Assembly (NCBI GenBank): GCA_038878695.1 | Contig: JAVZVD010000003.1 | Span: forward strand, 1-64,000 | Reading direction: 5' to 3' | Length of the DNA stretch: 64,000 bases | From: Fervidicoccaceae archaeon | GTDB lineage: Archaea > Thermoproteota > Thermoprotei_A > Sulfolobales > Fervidicoccaceae | Part shown: positions 40,144 to 49,688 of the stretch, in pieces | Position numbering within the stretch: position 1 is the first letter of the stretch | How the letters are laid out: each line of letters opens with the position of its first letter | Notes under the pieces: model-generated | The model's input: only the letters and a program-made list of their open reading frames with translations | Database searches by the model: none | Told to the model about the DNA's origin: nothing | Position numbers and translations under genes: made by a program

Positions 40144-40869
40144 GTGATGACGTTGGTCTCCAGCTACGTCGTGGAGAGAGTGGCGCGCGAGATCAGCGGG
40201 GACGTCGTGTGGAGCGCCAATCCGGGCGAGGCGCTTCGCAAGTGGCGCGAGGCCTTCGGGGTTTCGCAGAGCGAGGTGGCACGCCGGATGGGTGTCGCCC
40301 CGAGCGTGATAAACGACTACGAGAAGGGGAGAAGGACCCCCGGCAGCGGCTTCGTGAAAAAGTACGTCAGCTGTCTCATAGAGATCGATAGAGAGAGGGG
40401 ATGGAGAGTCCTGGAGATCCTCGCTAGGAGTTCGAGGCTCCTCCTGCCGGAGGCGGTGATAGACATGAGAGAGTTCACGAAGCCAGTCACGTTAAGCGAA
40501 GTGGTCGAGGTTGTAGATGGAGAAGTGCTGTGGGGGGCGATGCATCTAGAGAAGAGACTTTACGGATACACCGTGGTGGACAGCATCGGGGCCATAACAA
40601 CGATGTCGGGCAACGAGTTCTACAGCCTCATGGGCCTCACGACCGAGAGAGTTCTGGTCTTCACGAGGGTGGGAACGGGTAGATCCCCCATGGTCGCCGT
40701 CAGAGTCTCTCCTCTCAAGCCTGGGGCGGTCGTGGTGCACGGTCCTAAGATTGTGGACAAGCTGGCGGTGCTGCTAGCGGAGAAGGACAACGTCCCTTTA
40801 GTTCTGTCCCATAAGAGCGGGGTCGAGGAGCTGGTTTCCTCTCTTAGGAGCCTAGCTTCAGGTTTTTAA
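40144..40869 (+). CDS. XRE-type HTH transcriptional regulator (archaeal, COG1709-like)
   Basis: 241 residues. A Cro/XRE helix-turn-helix is in the first third (LRKWREAFGVSQSEVARRMG, VAPSVINDYEKGRRTPG). The C-terminal two thirds (TLSEVVEVVDGEVLWG, YTVVDSIGAITTMSGNEF, RSPMVAVRVSPLKPGAVVVHGP) form a sensor-like domain of an archaeal family whose ligand is unknown. Start GTG 40144 or ATG 40147. TATA GATTTTATAGTC (40079-40090) is back to back with the tRNA promoter. Confidence 0.85.
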   Translation: MMTLVSSYVVERVAREISGDVVWSANPGEALRKWREAFGVSQSEVARRMGVAPSVINDYEKGRRTPGSGFVKKYVSCLIEIDRERGWRVLEILARSSRLLLPEAVIDMREFTKPVTLSEVVEVVDGEVLWGAMHLEKRLYGYTVVDSIGAITTMSGNEFYSLMGLTTERVLVFTRVGTGRSPMVAVRVSPLKPGAVVVHGPKIVDKLAVLLAEKDNVPLVLSHKSGVEELVSSLRSLASGF

Positions 40870-40888
40870 TTCTATAATAGTTATAATG

Positions 40889-41278
40889 TTACTCATTTAC
40901 GTTTCTCCCAAGATCTCTCTTCCTCGACTCGAGGAGAATTATAGCGCGGGCTATGTCGCCGCCCGTCGACTCTAAGGCCGCTCTGGCCTCTTCTAAGCTG
41001 ACGCCTGCCTCGTTAGCCACGAGCTGCACATCTTCTTCGCGCACCTCGGGGACCTCCTCGGCCTTGGGCTGCTCCACCTCTCTTACCTCGCCCGTTACGT
41101 AGATGACGGTCTGACCCTGCATCTTGAGCACGGCGACAGCTGGCCTCTCTACGACGAGCGCTTTTCCGGAGCTGCGCTCGACAATCACTCTCTCTGCGTC
41201 CTCCACTTGGTCCACTTCGACGTTTATGCCTAGCCTCCTCATAGCTCTCCTCAGATCCCTGGGGCTGACTCCTAGCAT
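40889..41278 (-). CDS. nac: Nascent polypeptide-associated complex protein (aNAC)
   Basis: 129 residues: N-terminal helix (SPRDLRRAMRRLGI), NAC barrel (AERVIVERSSGKALVVERPAVAVLKMQGQ in pieces), linker, and a C-terminal UBA domain (REEDVQLVANEAGVSLEEARAAL). The homodimer binds nascent chains at the exit tunnel. ATG 41278. Convergent with the XRE regulator; divergent from the aCPSF2-like gene across about 100 bp. Confidence 0.93.
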   Translation of the reverse strand: MLGVSPRDLRRAMRRLGINVEVDQVEDAERVIVERSSGKALVVERPAVAVLKMQGQTVIYVTGEVREVEQPKAEEVPEVREEDVQLVANEAGVSLEEARAALESTGGDIARAIILLESRKRDLGRNVNE

Positions 41279-41378
41279 TTTCCCTACCCTTTACTCGCGA
41301 CACGCTTGGTAGACCATAGCTTAATTTTTGCGTAGCGATCAAGGGGCGCTCAGAGCATAGTACGCGGAGCAGAGAGCC

Positions 41379-42644
41379 GTGGTGACCAAGATAACGGTGC
41401 TGGGCGGCGGCGGAGAGGTAGGCCGCGGAGCCCTGGCCGTCGAGCACGGAAACAGAGCCGTTTTAATGGACTACGGCGTGACGTTCGACGAGAATGACGT
41501 GCCACAGATGCCTCTCCACGTTGCGCCCAGTAGATTAGACGCGCTCGTTCTAACTCACTCGCACCTAGACCACGTGGGAGGAGCGCCGCTGCTTTATGCC
41601 AGTCTCTCGCCGAGAGCCTTGGCCACCAGCTTGACTAGAGCCGCGTCGAGGATCCTCCTCGAGGACTTCCTCAAACTCTCGGGCTACTACTTGGACTTCG
41701 AGGATCACGAGGTGAACAAACTCTTGGCATCGATCGAGGAGGTCGCGCCTGGCGAGGAGGTCGAGGTCGGGAGCTTCAAGCTGAAATTCCTCAACGCGGG
41801 TCACGTGCCGGGAAGCCTCAGCGTGCTCGTCGAGACGTCAAATAAGAGCGTTCTCTACACGAGCGACGTGAACACCGTAGACACGAAGCTAACCAAAGGG
41901 GCCGACTTCTCGGGAATCGAAGCAGAGGTCCTCGTGATGGAGAGCACCTACGGCTCCTCGGATCACCCGCCGAGGAGTTCTGTCGAGAGGAGATTCGTGG
42001 AGGCCGTGCGAGAGGTCATCGAGGGGGGAGGGGTAGTGCTCGTCCCCGCGTTCAGCGTCGGGAGAGGCCAGGAGATAATGTGCGTTCTAGCGGAACACGA
42101 GGTAGAGCCTGTGGCCGTCGACGGGATGATACGAGAGGCCACGGACGTGCTACTGAGCAACGGATCCTTCATCCACAGGCTCGACCTCCTCGAGAAGGCT
42201 CGGGAGGAATTCGAGTTCGTGCGGGGCTGGCATGAGAGGAGGCGCGTCTGGAGGAGGCCAGGCGTCATAGTGGCGAGCGCCGGCATGCTCAAAGGAGGGC
42301 CCTCGAGGTATTATTTGAGGAAGATCGCGCACAGCGAGAAGAACGCGATTTTCATGGTCAGCTTTCAGGCCCCGGGGACGCCCGGGAGGAAGATCCTCGA
42401 GATGGGGCGATACAACGAGGGAGAGGACCTCGTTAAGGCCAGGGTGGAGTGGTTCGACTTCTCCAGCCACGCTGGCTCGAGCGAATTGCTCAAGATAGCC
42501 AAGAGCATCCGAGGCCTCGAGCTGGTGGTTCTCGTGCACGGCGAGCGCAAGGCGCAGGAGGCGCTGGCTCGGAGAATGAAGGAAGAAATAGGCGTGGAGG
42601 TCATCGCTCCTCTCAACGGCGAGAGCTTAGACGTAACCGGGTGA
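41379..42644 (+). CDS. Beta-CASP metallo-beta-lactamase ribonuclease (aCPSF2-like)
   Basis: 421 residues. MBL motifs LVLTHSHLDHVGGAP (motif 2), NAGHVPGS and YTSDVN; beta-CASP motifs MESTYGS, PAFSVGRGQE, VASAGMLKGGPS, and SSHAGSSELL with LVHGE at the C-terminus. It lacks the N-terminal KH domains of aCPSF1/FttA, so it matches aCPSF2-type exo/endoribonucleases in RNA processing and decay. GTG 41379. The stop overlaps the MazG start (GTGA). Confidence 0.9.
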   Translation: MVTKITVLGGGGEVGRGALAVEHGNRAVLMDYGVTFDENDVPQMPLHVAPSRLDALVLTHSHLDHVGGAPLLYASLSPRALATSLTRAASRILLEDFLKLSGYYLDFEDHEVNKLLASIEEVAPGEEVEVGSFKLKFLNAGHVPGSLSVLVETSNKSVLYTSDVNTVDTKLTKGADFSGIEAEVLVMESTYGSSDHPPRSSVERRFVEAVREVIEGGGVVLVPAFSVGRGQEIMCVLAEHEVEPVAVDGMIREATDVLLSNGSFIHRLDLLEKAREEFEFVRGWHERRRVWRRPGVIVASAGMLKGGPSRYYLRKIAHSEKNAIFMVSFQAPGTPGRKILEMGRYNEGEDLVKARVEWFDFSSHAGSSELLKIAKSIRGLELVVLVHGERKAQEALARRMKEEIGVEVIAPLNGESLDVTG

Positions 42645-42922
42645 GGTTGAAGATCTTGGGCATCAAGCTGTCGGAGCTTCAGGAGCTCGTGAAGCGCGAG
42701 TACCTCGAGAGAGATAAATCGAGGGGAGTCTTCGCGACTTTCGCTTGGCTCGTCGAAGAGGTGGGGGAGCTGGCCGAAAGTCTTCTCTCCGGCTCCCTCG
42801 AGGAGGCCGAGGAGGAGATAGCCGACGTGATCGCCTGGACTATCTCCGTGGCTAACCTCCTCGGGATAGACGTGGAGCGCGCGCTGTTGAGGAAATATAG
42901 GCACCTCATCGACGCGGGCTGA
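42641..42922 (+). CDS. MazG-like nucleotide pyrophosphohydrolase
   Basis: 93 residues, an all-alpha NTP pyrophosphatase. The metal motif is WLVEEVGELAESLL followed by EAEEEIADVIAWTISVAN (ExxE...ExxD). Family members hydrolyse (d)NTPs or aberrant nucleotides to NMP and PPi. GTG 42641 overlaps the stop of the ribonuclease gene; TTG 42647 is possible. Convergent with GGGP synthase 6 bp away. Confidence 0.88.
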   Translation: MRLKILGIKLSELQELVKREYLERDKSRGVFATFAWLVEEVGELAESLLSGSLEEAEEEIADVIAWTISVANLLGIDVERALLRKYRHLIDAG

Positions 42923-42928
42923 GGCGCC

Positions 42929-43681
42929 TCAGGGCTCGAGAGAGGCCCGCCTCACGGCCTCTATTATCTCACGCACGGCCTCTAGCCTCTCCTCCACGAG
43001 GGAGCCCGTCACCAACGCATCGGCCCCGCTGCGTGCCAGCTCCTCGGCCACGCGCGCCTCGCGTATTCCCCCTCCAATTATGAGGAATAGATCGGGAGCA
43101 ACTCTCTTGACTGCTCGAGCGAAGTCCGAGGGTATGTGCCTAGGCGCTCCCGAGCCCGCCTCGAGGTAGACGAAGCGCATCCCTAGCATGCGTGCCGAGA
43201 GGGCGTATGCCGCGGCTATTTCCGGGCGATCCCACGGGATGGGCCTGGCCCTCCCAACGAATCCCGCCGCTCCACCGTGGCCCACGATGATGTAGGCCGT
43301 GGGGAGAGGCTCAAGCCCGTACTCTTGGACCAAGAAGGCACCCTGCATCTGAGCTCCAACGATATAATAGGGGTCGTCGCTGTTGAGCAGTGACATAAAG
43401 AGCACGGCGTCGGCTCCGGGCACTATGTTCGTGAGGTCACCCGGGAATATTATGACAGGGAGCCCGAACTCGCGTAGAACTTCGACTACTCCGGCCATTT
43501 TGAAGGGCGAGACGCCTAGGCTCCCCCCCACCAAGAAGGCGTCGGTCCCGAAGGAGGCCAAGGTCTCGGCTACGCTCCTCAGAGAGGACTCGTCCGTCAC
43601 TTTATGAGGATCTATCAAGGAGAAGTGGAGAGGGCCTCGAGCGGCTCTCCTCTCTTTGAGATAGTTCTCAACTCTCCCCAA
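42929..43681 (-). CDS. Geranylgeranylglyceryl phosphate synthase
   Basis: 250 residues. Forms the first ether bond of archaeal lipids from glycerol-1-phosphate and GGPP. TIM-barrel motifs: HFSLIDPHKVTD, DAFLVGGSLGVS, IIFPGDLTNIVPGADAVLF, TAYIIVGHGGAAGFVG, YLEAGSGAPRHIP and IIGGGIREARVAEELARSGAD. TTG 43681, 18 bp after the Elf1-like gene on the same strand. Connects with the mevalonate genes at 8.7-11.3 kb. Confidence 0.95.
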   Translation of the reverse strand: MGRVENYLKERRAARGPLHFSLIDPHKVTDESSLRSVAETLASFGTDAFLVGGSLGVSPFKMAGVVEVLREFGLPVIIFPGDLTNIVPGADAVLFMSLLNSDDPYYIVGAQMQGAFLVQEYGLEPLPTAYIIVGHGGAAGFVGRARPIPWDRPEIAAAYALSARMLGMRFVYLEAGSGAPRHIPSDFARAVKRVAPDLFLIIGGGIREARVAEELARSGADALVTGSLVEERLEAVREIIEAVRRASLEP

Positions 43682-43699
43682 GCCTCTTCCACCGACCCT

Positions 43700-43996
43700 C
43701 TAAGGCCTGAGACATTCCCCGCGTCCTATGATTTCTCCCACGCTCGACCCCCTCGACTCGTAGAGATCAACGATTCTACCATATGCATCGACGGGCTTAA
43801 AGATGGCCGGGACCTCCAGCGACGCGCAGAAGCCGCACTCGCCGCAGGTTCCCAGAGCCACGGCCAGTTCGGCCGATCTCCTCTCGAGCCTCACGCTGAA
43901 GGAGCCTCTGCCGCAGTGAGGGCAGGAGAACACCACAGGCAGCCTCCTCGCGAGCTTCCGGACGGCTAGGCTCTTTCTCCTCTTCTTTCTTCCCAT
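43700..43996 (-). CDS. Elf1-like zinc-ribbon transcription elongation factor
   Basis: 98 residues. Very basic N-terminus (GRKKRRKSLAVRKLARR), then a zinc ribbon (FSCPHCGRGSFSV ... GTCGECGFCASLEV) as in archaeal and eukaryotic Elf1, which binds RNA polymerase during elongation. It ends with an ordinary DAYGRIVDLYE helix. ATG 43996; TATA-like CGCTTAAATTC on the minus strand (about 44031-44041). Confidence 0.85.
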   Translation of the reverse strand: MGRKKRRKSLAVRKLARRLPVVFSCPHCGRGSFSVRLERRSAELAVALGTCGECGFCASLEVPAIFKPVDAYGRIVDLYESRGSSVGEIIGRGECLRP

Positions 43997-44122
43997 TGAG
44001 TGAGCTCCCCCGCAAGCTTAGCCTCGCACCGAATTTAAGCGGTTCGGATTGGCGACGCCGAGGAGTTCGGGAACCGATTTAAGTCTCGGCCCGAGCGAAC
44101 ACAGAGGAGCTGAGGCGGCCAA

Positions 44123-45529
44123 ATGGAGCCTCCCCGCTTGATGTGCACGCAGCATCCCGACTCTACCGTGAAGGTCTCCACGGCTGAAGAAGTTGACGAA
44201 GCCATAGTGGGTCACACGTTATACGGGTGCGACGAGATAATGGTCGATTTTGAGGGAAAGCTCACCCCTTACGCCCAGCCCAGGGAAGTCGTGACGAAAG
44301 CGCTCGAGCTTGAGCTCGGCGTCGGCGAACGCCTCATCGTGACTCCTAGGGTGCCTAGCCCGACGCTCGAGGACGTAGATAGGGCTTTTCTCTCAATGGA
44401 GGCTGCCGTGATGGCCAATTACTATTCGTGGAAGCTGGCCGGCGTACAGGCCACGCGCTGGGTCATTCTGCCAATGGTCGAGGACGTCTCTCAGATGCTC
44501 ATGGTGCAGAGGATACTCGACAAAAAGGCTAAGATCGTTGAGGAGGAGCTGGGAATCGACGTGGGCAGGGTCGAGCTGCTGCCCCTGATAGAGGACGCTA
44601 CGTACCATTTGAGGATCGACAAGATGCTCCGAGAATTCTACGAGCGAATAGGACTGCTCCCCGATGAGGAGAGATGGACGCGCGTGTTCCTCGGCATAAG
44701 CGACTCGGCCGTCCGTCACGGGCACGTGGCCTCGTCACTTGCGTTGAGGATGGCTCTCGCCAGTATCAGGAGCATGCGAGAGGAGGGCTACGACGTTAGG
44801 CCCATTGTTGGGTCGGGCAGCCCACCCTTTCGGGGTGCTATGAACAATCCGGCCCTCGTGGAGCGCGAGGTCGAGCACTACAGAGGATACTTCACCGTTA
44901 CGGTGCAGTCGGCTGCTAGGTACGATCTCCCCTTTGACTCCTACTCTACGCTCAAGAAGATCCTCATCGAATCTTCGAGGAGAGAGCCGCGACCTCTGCA
45001 ATCGAGCGAGGAGGAGATAGCGCAACTAGCTAACGAGGCCTCGAGCCTTTACAGGAGCAGAGTAGCGAGGCTGATCGAGAGAGTGAATCAGATAAGCTCC
45101 ATAATACCTGGCACGAGAGAGAGAGTGCTGTGGAGAACCTATGGCAGGACCCTCAGATGCGACGATGGGAGAGTCCATTGGGTCCCAAGGGCCATAGTAT
45201 ACACGGCAGCCTTCTACACGGCTGGTCTGCCCCCCCTCCTACTCGACGCGGCCTTTCTGTTGAGGGCTCTCAGGACCGAAATGGCGGACAGGGTCCTGAT
45301 AAGAGAGCTGCCAGGCCTATTCGACGAGTTGAAGTTCGAAGCTCAACTCTTTCACCCTGGCGTGGCCGCTAAGAACTTTGGGGAAGACGTGGTGCGCGAG
45401 GCCGAGGAGCTGCTGGACCACTTGGGGATACGCGAGAGAGCGGGTGGAGCGTACGCTCTCCTCCTCGAGGAGGCGAGGAGCGAGCCGCACGTCATCGCGC
45501 TGGGAAAACTTAGAAAATTCCTCGGCTGA
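44123..45529 (+). CDS. ppcA: Phosphoenolpyruvate carboxylase, archaeal type
   Basis: 468 residues, about half the bacterial enzyme. PEP + bicarbonate to oxaloacetate. Typical start RLMCTQHPDSTVKVS, with VDFEGKLTPYAQ, SDSAVRHGHVASSLALRMAL, VGSGSPPFRGAMNNP and VQSAARYDLPFDSY. It replenishes oxaloacetate for the citrate-synthase-like step at 53-54.5 kb. ATG 44123; TATA-like CGATTTAAGTC (44073-44083). Confidence 0.96.
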   Translation: MEPPRLMCTQHPDSTVKVSTAEEVDEAIVGHTLYGCDEIMVDFEGKLTPYAQPREVVTKALELELGVGERLIVTPRVPSPTLEDVDRAFLSMEAAVMANYYSWKLAGVQATRWVILPMVEDVSQMLMVQRILDKKAKIVEEELGIDVGRVELLPLIEDATYHLRIDKMLREFYERIGLLPDEERWTRVFLGISDSAVRHGHVASSLALRMALASIRSMREEGYDVRPIVGSGSPPFRGAMNNPALVEREVEHYRGYFTVTVQSAARYDLPFDSYSTLKKILIESSRREPRPLQSSEEEIAQLANEASSLYRSRVARLIERVNQISSIIPGTRERVLWRTYGRTLRCDDGRVHWVPRAIVYTAAFYTAGLPPLLLDAAFLLRALRTEMADRVLIRELPGLFDELKFEAQLFHPGVAAKNFGEDVVREAEELLDHLGIRERAGGAYALLLEEARSEPHVIALGKLRKFLG

Positions 45530-45577
45530 TAGCTCGCGACCGGAAAGCATAACACCCCATCTCGGGCTGAAGCGCTA

Positions 45578-46639
45578 ATGACCAGGCTCTACAAAGTGGA
45601 CCCTCACGACCCCGACCCTCGTGCTGTGAGCGAGTGCGCGAACTTAATAAGAGCGGGAGGTCTCGTGGCGTTTCCCACCGAGACGGTCTACGGTCTGGGA
45701 GCCAATGCCTACGACATCGGCGCTGTGCTCAGAGTATACGAGGTGAAGAGAAGACCCCTGGACAACCCCCTCATAGTCCACATAGCATCTGCGGATCAAT
45801 TGCTTGAGGTCGCTCGAAGCGCTCCAGAGCAGGCTCTGAGATTGGTCGAGAGAGCCTGGCCGGGCCCCCTCACCCTCGTTCTCCCGAGGAATCCGCGCGT
45901 CCCCCGTGAGACTACTGGAGGGCTCGATAGTGTCGCGGTTAGAGTGCCGGCGCATCCGGTCGCCCTCGCTTTGATAAAAGAAGCAGGGGTCCCCATTGCT
46001 GCACCAAGCGCTAATGTATCGGGTAGGCCCAGCCCCACCGAGGCATCTCACGTAGTGGAGGACCTATGGGGTCTCATCGATGCGATAATAGATGGGGGGG
46101 AGACCCTCTTTGGCGTCGAGTCCACGGTGGTCAGCTTCCTCACGGACCCACCCATACTCCTGAGACCGGGCTCTCTCCCCATCGAGGAGATAGAAAGGAT
46201 CCTTGGTCGAGAAATCATTGTTCCCCCCTTCGCGAGAGGGATCGAGGAGGCGCGGGAGGCTCTCTCGCCCGGTGTCAAGTACAGACACTATGCCCCCAGC
46301 TGCCGGCTGGTGTTGGTAGAGCTGAAGAGCTACGACGACTTAAAGAAGCTCGCGGAAGTCGTCAAGGGCGTCGCCGCGCGCTTCAGCTCCGAGAGAAGAT
46401 TGATCCTGGCCACAGATGAGACGGTCAAGTTCTATGAGGGTCTCGGAGTTAACGTAAAATCTCTCGGTCCGAGGAGCAACCTCTATAGAGTGGCCCAGAA
46501 CCTCTTCAAGGCTCTGAGAGAGGCCGACAAGCTTGGCGTCGACGTCGTAATAGCGGAGGGCTTCGAGGAGAGGGGGCTTGGGCTGACCCTCATGAGTAGA
46601 CTTAGGAAGGCCTCGACGAGCAGGCTCGTAGCCGACTAA
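45578..46639 (+). CDS. sua5: Threonylcarbamoyl-AMP synthase (Sua5 type)
   Basis: 353 residues. First step of t6A formation at A37 of ANN-reading tRNAs. The YrdC/TsaC domain (LIRAGGLVAFPTETVYGLGANA, KRRPLDNPLIVHI, PIAAPSANVSGRPSPTEASHV, VESTVVSFL) is followed by the Sua5 C-terminal domain (GVKYRHYAPSCRLVLVE, VIAEGFEERGLGLTLMSRLRKA). ATG 45578. Convergent with pyrD. Confidence 0.95.
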   Translation: MTRLYKVDPHDPDPRAVSECANLIRAGGLVAFPTETVYGLGANAYDIGAVLRVYEVKRRPLDNPLIVHIASADQLLEVARSAPEQALRLVERAWPGPLTLVLPRNPRVPRETTGGLDSVAVRVPAHPVALALIKEAGVPIAAPSANVSGRPSPTEASHVVEDLWGLIDAIIDGGETLFGVESTVVSFLTDPPILLRPGSLPIEEIERILGREIIVPPFARGIEEAREALSPGVKYRHYAPSCRLVLVELKSYDDLKKLAEVVKGVAARFSSERRLILATDETVKFYEGLGVNVKSLGPRSNLYRVAQNLFKALREADKLGVDVVIAEGFEERGLGLTLMSRLRKASTSRLVAD

Positions 46640-46656
46640 ACCGCGAAGACGTATCT

Positions 46657-47583
46657 TTATTTGGGATGCGCCGCTCCTACCAGTTCTTTCAGAGTCTCGG
46701 CCCCGACCTCGATGAGGTATCTCTCGAGCCCCTCCGCGATTTCCCGGAAAACCCTTAATCCTTTGTACATGAGAGCGGTGCCCACTTGGACCGCCGAGGC
46801 GCCAGCGAGTATCATCTCGGCGGCGCTCTCCCACGAGTCTATCCCACCGCAGCCTATGATGGGGATGCTGAGCTCCTCGTATAGCCTATAGACCATCCCC
46901 ACGGCTATGGCTCTTATGGCCGGTCCCGAGACCCCCCCGTACACGTTGGATAAGACCGGCCTCCTCGCGTGTAGATCTATGATGACCCCACGGATCGTGT
47001 TTATCGCTACTACGGCGGTCGCCCCGGCCTCCTCCGCTCTCTTGGCCGATTCGATCGCTCTGTCGGAGAATCCGAGCTTCGCCAAGACGGGCAGGCTAGT
47101 TGTCGAGGCTACGGCTTCGACGAGCTCTCCGACGAGCTCCGGGTCGGAGCCCACTTCGAGACCCAGCCCTGATGCGTGAGGGCAGCTCAGATTCAGCTCT
47201 AGAGCCTCGGCGCCGGCCTCCTCGAACGCGATCGCCATGACCTCGGCCTCACGCGGACTCGAGGGCGCGAGGCTCGCTACGAGCCTCACGCCCGACTCGC
47301 GCAGCGCCGGTCCGATTAATCTAAGCTCCTCGGACATCACCTTGTAGCCGGGGTTCGGGAGACCCAGCGCGTTCACCACATAGCACGGGCCACCGGCGAT
47401 GACGGGGTTCTCGTAGCCTCTCCTAGCCTCTAGCGTCGCACTCTTCGTTACGATAGCGCCCAAGCCCTCTGTTCTGGCGAGAGACCCCATTAGTTGCGAG
47501 TTGACGGCCAACACGCCGCTGGCCAACATGGTCGGATATCTCAGCCTCAGCTTACCTATATCGACCTCGAGCGAGAGAGGCAA
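46657..47583 (-). CDS. pyrD: Dihydroorotate dehydrogenase, catalytic subunit (class 1B)
   Basis: 308 residues. Oxidises dihydroorotate to orotate with FMN. Motifs: TMLASGVLAVNSQLMG, VTKSATLEARRGYENP, NPGYKVMSEELR, ELNLSCPHASGLG with catalytic Cys, VLAKLGFSD and GCGGIDSWESAAEMILAGASAVQVGTAL. Class 1B is supported by the pyrK gene in the same operon. TTG 47583 overlaps the pyrC 3' end by 32 bp. Last gene of the pyr operon. Confidence 0.95.
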   Translation of the reverse strand: MPLSLEVDIGKLRLRYPTMLASGVLAVNSQLMGSLARTEGLGAIVTKSATLEARRGYENPVIAGGPCYVVNALGLPNPGYKVMSEELRLIGPALRESGVRLVASLAPSSPREAEVMAIAFEEAGAEALELNLSCPHASGLGLEVGSDPELVGELVEAVASTTSLPVLAKLGFSDRAIESAKRAEEAGATAVVAINTIRGVIIDLHARRPVLSNVYGGVSGPAIRAIAVGMVYRLYEELSIPIIGCGGIDSWESAAEMILAGASAVQVGTALMYKGLRVFREIAEGLERYLIEVGAETLKELVGAAHPK

Positions 47584-48874
47584 GCAGATTCACCCCATGC
47601 CCGGCTCTCCCAACGAGCTCCCCGTCCAAGTAGACGAGCTCCGATCTGACAATGGTAGCGTGAGGCCAGCCTGTCAACTCCCACCCCTCGAATGGGGTGA
47701 GCTTCGCCGACGACCTAAAGCTCGTCCCGCGAACTCTGCGCCACCCCCTCACGTCGAGAACGGTGAAGCTGGCCAGCTTTCCCACCGCGATTTCGCCGAG
47801 CACGTCGCCGAGCCCTAATATCTTGGCCGGGCCTCTCGATAATACCCAGAACAGCCTCTCGATGGGCATCTCGAGCCTCAATGCTGTCGTGAACGCGAGA
47901 GGGACCAAGGTTTCGAGGCCTGGAATACCGGGCGGCGCCTCCCAGTAGCCGCGGCTCTTCTCCGAGTCCTCGTGGGGCGCGTGATCAGAGGACACGGCGT
48001 CTAAGACCCCGCGGAGGAGAGCCGTCCGCAGGCATTCGGTGTGTGCGCCGAGCCTCAACGGCGGGTACACCTTCGCAACGGAGCCCGCCATTGTATAGGC
48101 CCTCGCATCGAGCAACAAATGATGAGGAGTAGCGTCTACTGTGACGCGCGCCCCGCCTCTCCTCGCACGCTCGATCAGCTCTATCGATTCGCAGAGCGTA
48201 GCGTGGGTTACGTGGATCCTGCGAGTCGAGAAAGCAGGCGACGATAATATTCGCTCCACGGCTTCGACCTCGCAACGCCCGGGCCTTTCCTCCCCCGGCC
48301 TGTGACCTCTCTTAACATCGGCGACCCCCTCAATACACTCCGGCGACTCCGCGTGGAACACGAACAGAGCACCTGGAGGACTCGGCGGCAGGTGCTCCGC
48401 TCGGCGGAGGTCCTCGGGATATATTTTCAGTCCTATCGCTACCTTCAACATCTCCTCGAGCTCCACTGGATCACGCGGAGGCTTAGCGTACAGCACGTAG
48501 TCTACGTAAGAGCCGGAGCCGAGCAGGCGGTCTCGCTCCAACGCTCTCTCCAACGTGTCGACGGGCGGCAGCGTGTTCGGCATATCTGCCACGGCAACTA
48601 CGCCTCCGGCCGCGGCCGCGGCCGTGCCGCTCCTCACAGTCTCCTTCGCGCTCTGGCCCCAATCTCTGAGGTGTACGTGTAAATCGACGACGCCGGGCGC
48701 TATTAGGTAGCCCGGCTTGTCGAAGTCCAGCTCCTCCTCTCCCCGTCCTGAGTTCGAGCTACCGAGCTCGATCTTCTCCACGAGCCCCTGCTCGTTGCCT
48801 GCGATCGTGACTCTCGCGATCTCTCCCGCGACGAAAGCCTTCCCTCGAACCACTAGCTTAACTGATCGACTCAA
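47552..48874 (-). CDS. pyrC: Dihydroorotase
   Basis: 440-residue amidohydrolase closing carbamoyl-aspartate to dihydroorotate. Metal motif VVDLHVHLRDWGQSAKE, AADMPNT-like segment VVAVADMPNTLPPVD, FVFHAESPE, HVTHATLCESIEL, VDATPHHLLLD and SSDHAPH with the catalytic Asp. TTG 48874 overlaps the pyrK 3' end by 17 bp. A normal, intact enzyme. Confidence 0.95.
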   Translation of the reverse strand: MSRSVKLVVRGKAFVAGEIARVTIAGNEQGLVEKIELGSSNSGRGEEELDFDKPGYLIAPGVVDLHVHLRDWGQSAKETVRSGTAAAAAGGVVAVADMPNTLPPVDTLERALERDRLLGSGSYVDYVLYAKPPRDPVELEEMLKVAIGLKIYPEDLRRAEHLPPSPPGALFVFHAESPECIEGVADVKRGHRPGEERPGRCEVEAVERILSSPAFSTRRIHVTHATLCESIELIERARRGGARVTVDATPHHLLLDARAYTMAGSVAKVYPPLRLGAHTECLRTALLRGVLDAVSSDHAPHEDSEKSRGYWEAPPGIPGLETLVPLAFTTALRLEMPIERLFWVLSRGPAKILGLGDVLGEIAVGKLASFTVLDVRGWRRVRGTSFRSSAKLTPFEGWELTGWPHATIVRSELVYLDGELVGRAGHGVNLLASLARGRYR

Positions 48875-49688
48875 CTTCTCCGGCCCACCCCCTCCTCCAG
48901 AGGCCTAGCTCTGTGCCACGTAGCCTCTCTGCGCTGAAGACGGGGCCGTCTCTGCACACGAGCCACGGACCAAGCGAGCAGGAGCCGCAGAGCCCTACTC
49001 CACATCTAATGAGCCTCTCGACGGATAACTCGACTATGGAGGGGCGCTTCTCAGCTCTATCGATTATATCGATTATTTTTCTGAGCATAAGCTCGGGACC
49101 GCAGGCCATGAGAGCGTCGACCTCCTCGAGCGCTAGGCGGCTCGTCAGAGCGTCGGTTACGGCCCCCCTTTCTCCTATGCTGCCGTCCTCGGTGTAGATC
49201 AGCAGCTCGGCCCCGAGGCCTCTGAGCTCATCGAGGAGGTAGAGGCTCGACGAATTCTTGGCTCCGAGACAGATCACGGGCGTCATCGACTCTTCGGCCA
49301 GGCGACGCGCCAAGAACGCTATAGGCGCCACGCCGTAGCCCCCCGCCATCAGGAGGGGCCTCGAGTAACTCCTCCTCGAGAAGCCTCGACCGTAGGGTCC
49401 TCGCAGTAGAACGAGGGAGCCCGCTCCGAGAGCGCAGAGGGCGGAAGACGTGGGACCGACGGCAGCTACGGTCAACCTGACTAAACCTTTCTCTTCGTCA
49501 TGGAGGGAGGGGCTTATCGGGATCTCCTCGGAGCCCGGCAGCCAGACCATGACGAATTGACCGGGCTCGGTCTTCGGGAGGGTCGGACATCGAAAGTAAA
49601 GCGACCAGACCTTATCGCCCTCCCTCTTCTTCTCGACGAGACGAGCCGGATGTCTAGCCAATAGCTCAGGTCGAAAGTTGCTTGGCAA
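48858..49688 (-). CDS. pyrK: Dihydroorotate dehydrogenase electron transfer subunit
   Basis: 276 residues. Flavin domain ([17 protein letters not shown]), NAD-binding part ([34 protein letters not shown]) and a C-terminal 2Fe-2S motif ([17 protein letters not shown]). Passes electrons from PyrD to NAD or another acceptor. TTG 49688 ([13 protein letters not shown]) overlaps the pyrI 3' end by 23 bp. Confidence 0.94.
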   Translation of the reverse strand: MPSNFRPELLARHPARLVEKKREGDKVWSLYFRCPTLPKTEPGQFVMVWLPGSEEIPISPSLHDEEKGLVRLTVAAVGPTSSALCALGAGSLVLLRGPYGRGFSRRSYSRPLLMAGGYGVAPIAFLARRLAEESMTPVICLGAKNSSSLYLLDELRGLGAELLIYTEDGSIGERGAVTDALTSRLALEEVDALMACGPELMLRKIIDIIDRAEKRPSIVELSVERLIRCGVGLCGSCSLGPWLVCRDGPVFSAERLRGTELGLWRRGWAGEVESIS